DNA of 64,000 nt, taken from NCBI GenBank assembly GCA_006969385.1, contig CP030884.1, positions 2,046,001 through 2,110,000 of the forward strand, read 5' to 3'. This document shows, in pieces, positions 1 to 7,024 of the stretch (position 1 is the stretch's first letter; each line of letters begins with the position of its first letter). A program made the translations under genes and the position numbers. The stretch comes from Planctomycetaceae bacterium (GTDB taxonomy: Bacteria; Planctomycetota; Phycisphaerae; UBA1845; UTPLA1). Under the pieces are notes generated by a model. It was given only the letters and a program-made list of their open reading frames with translations, ran no database searches and was not told where the DNA came from.

Positions 1-643
1 GCGGTACCAACGATTCGATTTCATCGATAAAGATAACGGCCTTGGGTTCCTGCTTGGCCGCTTTGAAGAGCTTGGTGATGTTTTGTTCGGCTTCGCCCAC
101 CCATTTGCTCAGAATCTGCGCCGGCGAGATCACGAACATCGTCGCTTCGATCTCGTTGGTAATCGCCTTGGCGATCATCGTTTTGCCAGTGCCGGGTGGG
201 CCGTAAAGGAGCAATCCACCGCCGACGCTGATGCCGTATTGCTGGGCCAGCTCCGGATGGCGAAACGGATAGATCATCTTGAGCCGAATTTCGTGCTTTA
301 CATCGTCGAGACCGGCAATGTCGTCGAAGCTGATATCCGGCTTTTCGCGCACGATCCATTCGCGCGCGTCAGTCTTGTTCTCGTCACCCTCGCGCGCGGC
401 GCTGCGACGGTTGGTGCGTTTGTCTTCCTGCCGTTGGTCGCAGCTTTTGGCAAACTCGATCAACTCAGCCGCCATCGCCTTGCGCCGATCGCGCTGCTTG
501 GCGTTTTCGGTTTCGGCGGCAATCTTGATGATCGCATCGGCAGCCTGCATCAAAAAGGGCTTGGCCGAGGCATACTCGCCCTTTTTGTAATGGGCGAGGC
601 CTTTGTCTTTGAGGCGTTCGAAGGTGTTGTAGGATGGGGGCAT
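1..643 (-). CDS. MIT domain - Vps4-like AAA+ ATPase (partial, C-terminus off the left edge)
   Basis: The reading frame is open from an ATG at 643 to the window edge (214 codons). Residues 1-68 form a three-helix, TPR-like region with the pattern of an MIT domain (LKDKGLAHYKKGEYASAKPF, then a second helix and LIEFAKSC). A charged linker (70-100) leads to an AAA+ core: FDDIAGLDDVK (106-116), Walker A GPPGTGKT (148-155), pore loop SKWVGEAE (179-186) and Walker B VIFIDEIE (203-210). The KW pore loop is typical of Vps4 in the meiotic clade of AAA ATPases; katanin and spastin usually have KY. MIT-AAA proteins disassemble ESCRT-III filaments in eukaryotes and archaea. A protein resembling ESCRT-III is encoded on the same strand at 2243-2851, so filament remodelling is the inferred role. 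The sensor, arginine-finger and C-terminal parts are not visible. A generic AAA ATPase with a TPR-like head is the main alternative. Confidence 0.85.
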   Translation of the reverse strand, partial: MPPSYNTFERLKDKGLAHYKKGEYASAKPFLMQAADAIIKIAAETENAKQRDRRKAMAAELIEFAKSCDQRQEDKRTNRRSAAREGDENKTDAREWIVREKPDISFDDIAGLDDVKHEIRLKMIYPFRHPELAQQYGISVGGGLLLYGPPGTGKTMIAKAITNEIEATMFVISPAQILSKWVGEAEQNITKLFKAAKQEPKAVIFIDEIESLVP

Positions 644-691
644 GTTGGTGCTATCTCTCAATCCCGGTACTTCACGCAACGGGCATTCATT

Positions 692-1522
692 CTAAGCCGA
701 GTTATCGAATTCGGCTTCAATATTACCCCATCGCCCAAAACGCTTCACGAAATTCGCGTAGGCATCCGCCCCGTCCATACCGCCTCGTTCAGAATCGGAT
801 GCCGCGTAGGCGAGAAAATCATGTACAGCGTGTAATTGCTCCGGCTCAAGGGCGAGCAAGAAATCGTAGTACTCGCGGCTTAATGGCGATTCCGGTGAAC
901 CCACCCAGAGAATGAACCCATCTGGAATGAGCGAAGGCGGCCCCTTGTCAACACAATAGCGCAGGGCGAATGAAAGGTATGCCGGCAGATAATAGCGAAA
1001 GCCCTCGAAATCCATATACGTCAACGCGATATCCAGGCGCGCGACTATCTCATCGGGAATATCCTGCCAGCGTTTATCGGTGTCTTTTTCTATGGCCGCC
1101 TCTGTCGTTTCGGAATCTTCGTGACCGTCAATCGCTAATGCTTGGTGCAGGGTACGGCCGTTACCACGTTTCACATCGCCAAAAGCCGCTTCGATGCGCT
1201 TGAGCACCTTTTGACTGACTTCTCTGCATTGCTGGTTGATTGTTTTGAAGCCCGCAACGCGGCGGTCGTTCAGCGAGATCGGACGCACTTTGCTGGTGCA
1301 CTTCTCGTCGCAAGCGCCGTGCTGTTGAAATTGTTCTTGCCCAAATCTGAGCTCACCGAGGTAATACTCAAAGCCAAGATCGTCATCATTCCACCAATAC
1401 TTGTAATCGATCCAACCGCAGATCATGCACTGCTGATCCGTGCCGGGTGGTGGCGCGGCGAGCGTATAATAGCCGCAGCATTCGCATGGAAATTGTTGGG
1501 CCGTATTCTCGTTTGAGGGCAT
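692..1522 (-). CDS. CPCC-type zinc-binding domain fused to a DUF6714-like domain
   Basis: A 276-residue cytoplasmic protein. Residues about 10-45 contain FPCECCGYYTL and a second CMICGW pair, the layout of CPCC cysteine-rich zinc-binding domains. The C-terminal half, with ALTYMDFEGFRYYLPAYLSF and a conserved DGFILW stretch, resembles DUF6714, which occurs in small proteins often near toxin or immunity loci. No signal peptide or membrane segment is visible. It lies 48 bp upstream of the MIT-AAA gene on the same strand and could be co-transcribed with it. Family assignment is from motif recognition. The function is unknown; an immunity-like role is only a guess from the families' usual neighbours. 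Confidence 0.75.
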   Translation of the reverse strand: MPSNENTAQQFPCECCGYYTLAAPPPGTDQQCMICGWIDYKYWWNDDDLGFEYYLGELRFGQEQFQQHGACDEKCTSKVRPISLNDRRVAGFKTINQQCREVSQKVLKRIEAAFGDVKRGNGRTLHQALAIDGHEDSETTEAAIEKDTDKRWQDIPDEIVARLDIALTYMDFEGFRYYLPAYLSFALRYCVDKGPPSLIPDGFILWVGSPESPLSREYYDFLLALEPEQLHAVHDFLAYAASDSERGGMDGADAYANFVKRFGRWGNIEAEFDNSA

Positions 1523-1635
1523 CCTCTCTTTCCTTAATGCTCTGGCTTATTGCTGCGACGAATGCGAATCTGATTTGAATCAACGACGATCAGGCAGCCC
1601 TCGGTTTTCTCTAGCAACTCATGATGATGAAATAA

Positions 1636-1917
1636 CTATCGCACCATTTCAAGCACGATGGTGCGCGGAGCACGATGCGGAGCACGAAACACGACGATTC
1701 CGGCATATCGCTCCGGTGGGAATGTTCGAATATCGCCAAAGTCCAAGTCGCGGCTGAGAATACAAAGCTGGTTCGTGTGGGCATATGCGGCAATCGCAAG
1801 ATCGTCCACAGCGCCCATTCCGATATCGCGTACATCGGTCGCTTTAAAACCCGCTTCGCGGACCACCAAATCAGTACCACGTGGCAGGCTTGCGTCGATG
1901 AGAAAGTGCGAAGCCAT
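1636..1917 (-). CDS. DUF5615 PIN-like toxin of a toxin-antitoxin pair
   Basis: A 93-residue protein beginning MASHFLIDASLPRGT, with the conserved pattern of DUF5615 PIN-like proteins: an early Asp in FLIDASLP, VRDIGMGAVDDLAIAAYA, and LSRDLDFGDI in the middle. The acidic residues match those that build the PIN nuclease site, so RNA cleavage is the expected activity. The ATG at 1917 is preferred over a TTG at 1923 that would overlap the antitoxin stop. The protein ends soon after IVVFRAPHRAPR and is slightly short for the family, so the C-terminus may be trimmed. It is paired with the DUF433 gene just upstream. Confidence 0.8.
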   Translation of the reverse strand: MASHFLIDASLPRGTDLVVREAGFKATDVRDIGMGAVDDLAIAAYAHTNQLCILSRDLDFGDIRTFPPERYAGIVVFRAPHRAPRTIVLEMVR

Positions 1918-1919
1918 GC

Positions 1920-2141
1920 TCAAGCAGACAATGAATGGTAGGATTGCTTGCCAATTTCATCGGACGCGAAGGATAGGCAGGCGCGGATGTCCTCCATTGT
2001 AATTTCATAGTCTTTTTGAACCTGATCGAAACTGTCACCACCTGCTAAGGCGCTCAGGATCACGGTGACTGGCGTACGTGTACCTTTAACTATCGGTTTA
2101 CCTTGGCAAATTGCGGGGTCAATTACGATTCTCTCTGACAT
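1920..2141 (-). CDS. DUF433 antitoxin
   Basis: A 73-residue protein with the DUF433 signature ICQGKPIVKGTRTPV followed by a small helical domain (FDQVQKDYEITMEDIRACL). DUF433 proteins carry a degenerate winged-helix fold and are the usual partners of DUF5615 PIN-like toxins. The stop codon sits 2 bp before the ATG of the toxin, so the two are translated as a unit with the antitoxin first. The pair lies between the ESCRT-III-like and MIT-AAA genes, all on one strand. It is probably autoregulated, as usual for such pairs, but no operator was identified. Confidence 0.82.
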   Translation of the reverse strand: MSERIVIDPAICQGKPIVKGTRTPVTVILSALAGGDSFDQVQKDYEITMEDIRACLSFASDEIGKQSYHSLSA

Positions 2142-2242
2142 ATGCGTCTTCCTTCAAATAGCCGATGGCTTAAGCCCCGTCGCGTCGGGAACGACGCGGC
2201 TCTGCGGCGCGCGTTTGACTCACGTCGTTACCGCCGCGCCAC

Positions 2243-2851
2243 CTACTTCCCTTCCTTCTGCGCATCATCCTTCAACGAATTCAACTCGGCCCGCAGCGCG
2301 TCCAGCTCGTCCACATCCTTCGCGTGTTCGGCTTCGCTTTCCGCTTCGATCATCGCGTCGATTTCCTGGTCGGTGATGACTTCGGCGGGCGTGGTCATTA
2401 CGTCGCCCTCGGCGGCGCTTTCGATCGATTCGAGGAACATCGACGTGCGCTCTTCCATGCTTTGGCTTTGGGCCATCGCCTTTTCCCATTCGAGCTGGGT
2501 CTTGGCCAGGTCGGTCGCGCCGAACATGCGGCTGATCTCTTTGGCCATCGTGCCCATCGCCTCGGCGAAATCTGTCGACGCCTCGGCCTGCCGCTTGATG
2601 ATCAGCGCGTTCTTCACCGCCAACAGTTGCCGCTCCAGCATCTTCTTGACAGTCGCCGTTTTCTTGAGCGAGTTGCGGATGAACTGATACTGCGAGTCGT
2701 CGCCGATCTCCTTAGCGCGGCGGGCGTTGCGAATGAACTCGTCGGTGAACTTGTTCTGTTCGGCAATCGATTTCTCGATACGGCGAATGCCCTGGCGAAT
2801 TTTGATATCGCGTTCGATGCGGCGTTCTTCGGCGGATTTAAACAAGCTCAT
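2243..2851 (-). CDS. ESCRT-III-like (CHMP/Snf7-type) helical protein with a C-terminal MIM1-like motif
   Basis: A 202-residue, nearly all-helical protein without signal peptide or membrane segment. The N-terminal half is basic: helix 8-48, a GDD turn at 50-52, then a long helix to about 110. This is the hairpin of ESCRT-III subunits, with LKKTATVKKMLERQLLAVKN in the second arm. Residues 95-146 (FAEAMGTMAKEISRMF, then MEERTSMFLESIES) follow the CHMP1/2-like region in which regularly spaced Met residues precede a short helix. Residues 159-180 are acidic (ITDQEIDAMIEAESEAE). The tail DELDALRAELNSLK (181-194) resembles a MIM1 motif, with Leu183, 186, 190 and 193 and Lys194. In ESCRT systems MIM1 binds the MIT domain of Vps4, and an MIT-AAA gene lies downstream on the same strand. 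PspA/Vipp1, the known bacterial relatives, have a different helix layout. The assignment is by pattern, not by a profile search. Confidence 0.72.
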   Translation of the reverse strand: MSLFKSAEERRIERDIKIRQGIRRIEKSIAEQNKFTDEFIRNARRAKEIGDDSQYQFIRNSLKKTATVKKMLERQLLAVKNALIIKRQAEASTDFAEAMGTMAKEISRMFGATDLAKTQLEWEKAMAQSQSMEERTSMFLESIESAAEGDVMTTPAEVITDQEIDAMIEAESEAEHAKDVDELDALRAELNSLKDDAQKEGK

Positions 2852-3200
2852 GGGGCGGTCCAGTGCAAAGTGAAAAGTTCCAAGTGCAAAATGCAGATTG
2901 CAGTTGCCTCGTAAGGCTCATCTCCGAAATCGCTGAACGGCGCGTCAGACGCCTTCAATCGATCTGGCATCATCCGTAGGTCGGGTCATCGACCCGACGA
3001 ATCTCGCGTGATCCGATTCGTGCATGTGTCGTCAATCGCTCAGTCAAAACTCGGAATCGCTCGCGTCAATCATGCGACCTCTGTTTTGTCGGGTCGATGA
3101 CCCGACCTACGATTGAAATCGACGGCGATGCGAACCCGCTACCATCATACCGTCGGATTCGGCAATCCAAAAACGAATCGTGTATCGGCGATTGACCGGC
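2852..3200. other. Intergenic region between the ESCRT-III-like and PspC genes
   Basis: No convincing gene. It holds the 23-bp inverted repeat described separately and short imperfect AAAATGCAGATTGCAG-like runs near 2880-2905. Any promoter for the ESCRT-III-like gene should lie here, but no clear -35/-10 pair could be assigned. Confidence 0.5.
2976..3110. repeat. 23-bp perfect inverted repeat pair, REP-like
   Basis: Positions 2976-2998 and 3088-3110 are exact reverse complements. Each arm begins GTAGGTCGGGTC and is itself almost palindromic around ATCGAC, so each can fold alone (GTCGGGTC with GACCCGAC) or the two can pair with an 89-bp loop. The arms resemble, in style but not in sequence, the GTAGGGTGGGT elements near 44 kb. 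Such paired elements are typical of REP/BIME sequences mobilised by TnpA-REP proteins; none is encoded here. The pair may also work as a terminator-like structure between the PspC and ESCRT-III-like genes. Confidence 0.75.
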
Positions 3201-3392
3201 CTATTCCTCCGGAATCACTACCCAACAAATAATATAAACCAGCAGCCCCGGAAAACCCGTCGAGAGTATCGAGACCAGAACATAAAGGATACGCCCCAAC
3301 GTCGGGTCGATGCCCAAATAATCGGATAAGCCGGCCACCACACCGCCGAACATACGGTTGGTGCGCGACCGTCGAAGTACCTTTGTCGACAT
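3201..3392 (-). CDS. PspC-domain membrane protein
   Basis: A 63-residue protein that is essentially only a PspC domain: RRSRTNRMFGGVVAGLSDYL, then DPTLGRILYVLVSIL, one membrane segment and the terminal CWVVIPEE. Full PspC proteins of the phage-shock system are longer and sense membrane stress together with PspB and the ESCRT-III family member PspA. The ATG at 3392 is chosen because GGAGG lies seven bases before it. A TTG at 3398 would leave no room. It starts 3 bp after the zinc-ribbon gene stops and is surely co-transcribed with it. An ESCRT-III-like gene downstream makes a membrane-stress role plausible. Confidence 0.85.
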   Translation of the reverse strand: MSTKVLRRSRTNRMFGGVVAGLSDYLGIDPTLGRILYVLVSILSTGFPGLLVYIICWVVIPEE

Positions 3393-3394
3393 AT

Positions 3395-4444
3395 TCAATC
3401 CTCCGCTAACATTCGCCGCTCGTACGGCGGGTCGTCGTCTTGATCTTCCTCATCAAACTCATCGCTTTCGGCGGTGGCGCGATCATCGTCCGACTCCGCT
3501 TCCGCTTTGACCAATGGCGTATCGTCATTGCCTTCGCTATTTGGTTCTTGGTCGTTTTCGATTTTCTCGACGGCATCCTTCGGTTCCGGTGTCGCCTCTA
3601 ACGTCGCCTTGTCAACCACTTTGTCTTCAGGCTCTGCGACCGACTCCGATTCAACTGTGTTCTCCGCTTCGTCTTTCACAATCTCGTCGTCGCGTTCGAT
3701 CGCGATCGGCGCGTTAAGGCCGTCGTCGCTTACTACGTCCGCGCCTATCTCGACATCAACGGTTTCTTCGACGCTTTCGCCAGCCACATCCGCATCGATC
3801 TCGACCGGTCCAACCTTCTCATCATCGCGTTCCACCGCAACCGGCTCGTCGTCGGCATCGCGCGTTTCGTCGATCTCTACCAATGGTGGTGGTCGCAATA
3901 CATCCCCTTCGGGTGCCGGAACCAAACCATCCGGCGTGATCAACGGCGCGTCTTCGTACATCATGCCGCCGGGTTGCAGCACGTCGCTGCGCTGCGCCGT
4001 GCGATCGCGATCCATCGATCCGCCGTCGCCTGCCAACCGATGACCGCAGCGACCGCAGAAGTATGAGCCGGGGTTCGGCACGCCGTTGGCGCAGCGCGGG
4101 CACACGGGCGGGCAAATATTTTCGTACACGCGCTCGTCGTGCAGAAACGCCTGCAAGTCATAGCCGATCAACGGGCTATTCTGGTGGGCGCTGGGTTTGA
4201 TCACCACCTTGGTGCCGCGCCACTTCTTCTTCACTTCGATATCGATGTACGGCGTCGGCTCCTCCACCAACGACGACCAGAAGCCCTTGGGTTTGTTGGC
4301 ATCCTCGTTATTGAGCTGCGGCGCTTCGACCCGTACGTCTTCCAGATACCAAGGGCGCGACAAGCGATACGAACGCCGCGCCACAAACTGTGTGATGGCA
4401 TCATCGACGTCGTTTCGTTCACGGTAGATCATCACTTCGAGCAT
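3395..4444 (-). CDS. Zinc-ribbon protein with long acidic C-terminal tail
   Basis: About 349 residues from the ATG at 4444. The first 120 residues are an unrecognised globular domain (MLEVMIYRERNDVDDAITQF, later YIDIEVKKKWRGTKVVIKPS). A zinc ribbon follows with CPRC and, 14 residues on, CGRCGH. The remaining 190 residues are low complexity and strongly acidic (repeated VEIDAD, VERDDE and EPEDK stretches) and probably disordered. There is no signal peptide or membrane segment, so it is likely cytoplasmic and may bind membrane proteins or basic partners through its tail. A longer upstream in-frame start (4567) would add a residue run unlike the rest and is not favoured. It is coupled to the PspC gene. 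Function unknown. Confidence 0.75.
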   Translation of the reverse strand: MLEVMIYRERNDVDDAITQFVARRSYRLSRPWYLEDVRVEAPQLNNEDANKPKGFWSSLVEEPTPYIDIEVKKKWRGTKVVIKPSAHQNSPLIGYDLQAFLHDERVYENICPPVCPRCANGVPNPGSYFCGRCGHRLAGDGGSMDRDRTAQRSDVLQPGGMMYEDAPLITPDGLVPAPEGDVLRPPPLVEIDETRDADDEPVAVERDDEKVGPVEIDADVAGESVEETVDVEIGADVVSDDGLNAPIAIERDDEIVKDEAENTVESESVAEPEDKVVDKATLEATPEPKDAVEKIENDQEPNSEGNDDTPLVKAEAESDDDRATAESDEFDEEDQDDDPPYERRMLAED

Positions 4445-4606
4445 ATATTGGCATTGTAGCGGAAGATATTTGCCGCTGGCAGCGCGATAAAACCGGCTCA
4501 AATTTATAACTGACACGCCAATTGCAAGCTGCAAGCACCCACCCGACGAACGCCGACACCGGGCCACTGCCCGAGATCGACGGCTTGCGATACACTTCGC
4601 CCCATC

Positions 4607-5611
4607 ATGAGGGCGCGCAAACGTTTATTCATTGCCTTGCTGGTGCTACTCGGCGTCAATTTCGTCGGGGCCGTCGGCTATTACTTCCTCGAATATGATC
4701 GCATCAGTTTCGGCGACGCCCTCTTTATGACCGTCATCACCGTCTCGACGGTCGGCTATCAGATGGAATGGGATTTGAGCCCGATAGCCAAGCTTTGGAG
4801 CGTGGTCATCATTCTATTCGGCGTGTCGATCGTATCGCTGGCCATCGCATCGCTGCAGGCTATGATTGTCGGCGGTGAATTTCGCAGCGTGTTGGGACGG
4901 CAAAAGTTGAAAGACAAGATAGCCAAATTGAACGACCACTTCATCATCTGCGGCTTCGGGCGCATGGGCGAACACATCGCTATCAATCTGGTCGCCAAAG
5001 GCAAGACCGTCGTCGTGATCGAGCACGACCCGGAGCGAACGCAACTGGCGGCCGAGCGCGGTATCAACTACGTCTTAGGAAATGCCAGCGATGAAGAAAC
5101 GCTGGAGGAAGCGGGCATTCATCAGGCCGCCGCGCTGGTCAGCGCCCTGCGCGGTGACGCGGATAACGTGTTCACCACGCTCACGGCCCACGGCATGCGC
5201 GAAGATTTGCCGATCATCGCGCGCTGCGAAGATATCGATACCGAACGCAAACTGGTACGCGCGGGTGCCAGCCGCGTGATTTGCCCACAGTCGATCGGCG
5301 CGTCGCGTATCGTCAATCTGTTGGCGCGGCCGGCGGTGGCCAAACTGGTCGACATCACGATGGATGCGACGGAATGGGAGATGGAAGAAATCCTGGTGCC
5401 GGCGGGTTCGCCGTTGGCGGGTAAGAGCCTGCGCGAACTCGATCTGCGTGCCCGCGCCAACACCATGATCGTGGCCATTCACGAGGCCGGCGGCAACAGT
5501 GTCGTGAATCCGCCGCCGGATCGCGTGGTTAACGCGGACGATGTGTTGGTCGCCATCGGCCCGGCCGGGTCGGTGCGCGACTTGGCCAGCAAGGCAATGC
5601 GCGACGGCTGA
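4607..5611 (+). CDS. Two-TM potassium channel with RCK (TrkA-N/TrkA-C) domain
   Basis: A 334-residue integral membrane protein. The first membrane helix (LFIALLVLLGVNFVGAVGYY), a pore helix, the selectivity filter VSTVGYQ and a second helix make an Ion_trans_2 pore. Residues 110-230 form a Rossmann-type RCK/TrkA-N domain (FIICGFGRMGEHIAINL, then VVVIEHDPER). Residues 250-334 form a TrkA-C domain (EILVPAGSPLAGKSLRELDL). The layout matches MthK/Kch-like channels, which let K+ pass when ligand binds the RCK ring. It is transcribed divergently from the zinc-ribbon/PspC operon, across 162 bp that may hold both promoters. Confidence 0.9.
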   Translation: MRARKRLFIALLVLLGVNFVGAVGYYFLEYDRISFGDALFMTVITVSTVGYQMEWDLSPIAKLWSVVIILFGVSIVSLAIASLQAMIVGGEFRSVLGRQKLKDKIAKLNDHFIICGFGRMGEHIAINLVAKGKTVVVIEHDPERTQLAAERGINYVLGNASDEETLEEAGIHQAAALVSALRGDADNVFTTLTAHGMREDLPIIARCEDIDTERKLVRAGASRVICPQSIGASRIVNLLARPAVAKLVDITMDATEWEMEEILVPAGSPLAGKSLRELDLRARANTMIVAIHEAGGNSVVNPPPDRVVNADDVLVAIGPAGSVRDLASKAMRDG

Positions 5612-5639
5612 TGGTTGGCCGCTCGCTTTACCGTTTCGA

Positions 5640-6881
5640 ATGACTTTCCTCGAAGTTATCTATGCCGCGTGTTTGCTATGGGGCGCATGGGCCGCGCTCT
5701 TAGCGCTCAATGCCTGTCGCGCCGGTATGCGGTTTCATCGCTACGTTTGTGATGCACTCAGGCAATCAACGACAGACGCTGAGCACAGCGCCGCTGAGCG
5801 CCGCATCGCCGTCATCATGCCTTGCAAAGGTGTGGATGAAAAACTGCGATCCACGATTGACGCGTTCGAGCGGCAAACCGTGCGACCAGCGCGGGTCGTG
5901 TTCACGCTCGAATCCGAATCCGACCTCGCATATCAAACGCTTAAAGAATGGACGCAAAGTTGGGGCGACTTGCAATGCACCTTTGTGATCGCCGGGATCG
6001 CGACCGACCGTGGGCAGAAGATTCATAATCTGCTCGCCGCCGTGGATTCGTTAGACGACGAGATCGACACGTTGGTGTTCGTTGATTCCGATGCGGTGCC
6101 GGGGGACGACTGGCTCGCGCATTTGGTCGCGCCGTTGAGCGATCCCGAAGTCGGCGCGACCACGGGCTATCGTTGGTACACCGCCATCGGCGGCGTGGCG
6201 GCGGGGTTGCGCACCGCCTGGAACGCGGCAACGGTCACGACGCTGGCCGACGAGCGGCGCAACTTTGCCTGGGGCGGTTCGACGGCGCTGCGTCGGGCCG
6301 ACTTTGCAACGTTGGGCATACACGACGCGTGGCGACGGGCGCTGTCCGACGATTTGGTATTGACGCGTTGCCTGCGCGCGGCCGGTCGGCGCATCCGCTT
6401 CGTACCGCAGGCGCTGGTTGCCAGTACCGATCGAACCACGCTCGGCGGATTCCTCGAATTCGCCACGCGCCAAATGATCATCACACGCATCTGCGCCCCG
6501 CAAACCTGGCGGCGCGGTTTCTTTCTCGTGATGAACCTCACGTTCGGCGGTACGGCAGTGGCGGTGTTGACACTGGCTTACTTATTTGGCTGGTTCGGTA
6601 CGCAACCGGTCTTTATCGCCGCCGCGGCGCTCTGGGCGTTGTTGATGCTCGGCGCGGCGGGGGAGGCGATCTTTCGGCAACTCGCCCTGCGTCGTTTGTT
6701 GTCGGCACCCAACTGGTCCTGGCGCGACGCGGCCTGGGATATCGGCGGCACACTCAGCTTCGGCGGCTCGTTGCATTCGCATCTGTTTTTCAAGTCGATG
6801 TTCCGTCGTCGCATCTGGTGGCGCAACACGCTCTACGAAATGCCATCCGCCGACGAAACGCGCATCCTCGACCGACGGTAA
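5640..6881 (+). CDS. Family 2/21 glycosyltransferase, ceramide glucosyltransferase-like
   Basis: About 413 residues from the ATG at 5640. An N-terminal membrane helix is followed by a GT-A domain: IAVIMPCKGVDEKLRSTI, the DxD-type VFVDSDAVPGDDWL, WGGSTALRRADF, and LSDDLVLTRCLR with the late RQMIITR motif. These resemble the D, D, D and (Q/R)xxRW-like motifs of GT21 enzymes. Two or three membrane helices follow at the C-terminus. GT21-like enzymes transfer sugar to ceramide or other lipid acceptors at the membrane. The acceptor is unknown here. It follows the K+ channel by 28 bp on the same strand. An upstream in-frame start at 5541 would lie within the channel gene and is not favoured. Confidence 0.82.
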   Translation: MTFLEVIYAACLLWGAWAALLALNACRAGMRFHRYVCDALRQSTTDAEHSAAERRIAVIMPCKGVDEKLRSTIDAFERQTVRPARVVFTLESESDLAYQTLKEWTQSWGDLQCTFVIAGIATDRGQKIHNLLAAVDSLDDEIDTLVFVDSDAVPGDDWLAHLVAPLSDPEVGATTGYRWYTAIGGVAAGLRTAWNAATVTTLADERRNFAWGGSTALRRADFATLGIHDAWRRALSDDLVLTRCLRAAGRRIRFVPQALVASTDRTTLGGFLEFATRQMIITRICAPQTWRRGFFLVMNLTFGGTAVAVLTLAYLFGWFGTQPVFIAAAALWALLMLGAAGEAIFRQLALRRLLSAPNWSWRDAAWDIGGTLSFGGSLHSHLFFKSMFRRRIWWRNTLYEMPSADETRILDRR

Positions 6882-7024
6882 CGCTCCCGACGTCCCAAAT
6901 TGCTTCCCGCCGCCGCAGATTCGACCGTCCGCTTCCGTTAAACTATGGGTAGTGGTAAGCGGCTGCCGCAGCGGGGCCGCCTTCTGACGCAACCCGACCC
7001 GCCGACGGGCCCGCCCCGAGATTT

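Noticed and set aside
2243..2851. Assignment of the helical protein as PspA
   Set aside because: It lacks the long uninterrupted PspA coiled coil and PspA N-terminal motif, and instead has the Met-rich segment, acidic stretch and terminal MIM1-like motif of CHMP proteins. PspA remains a distant relative in the same superfamily.
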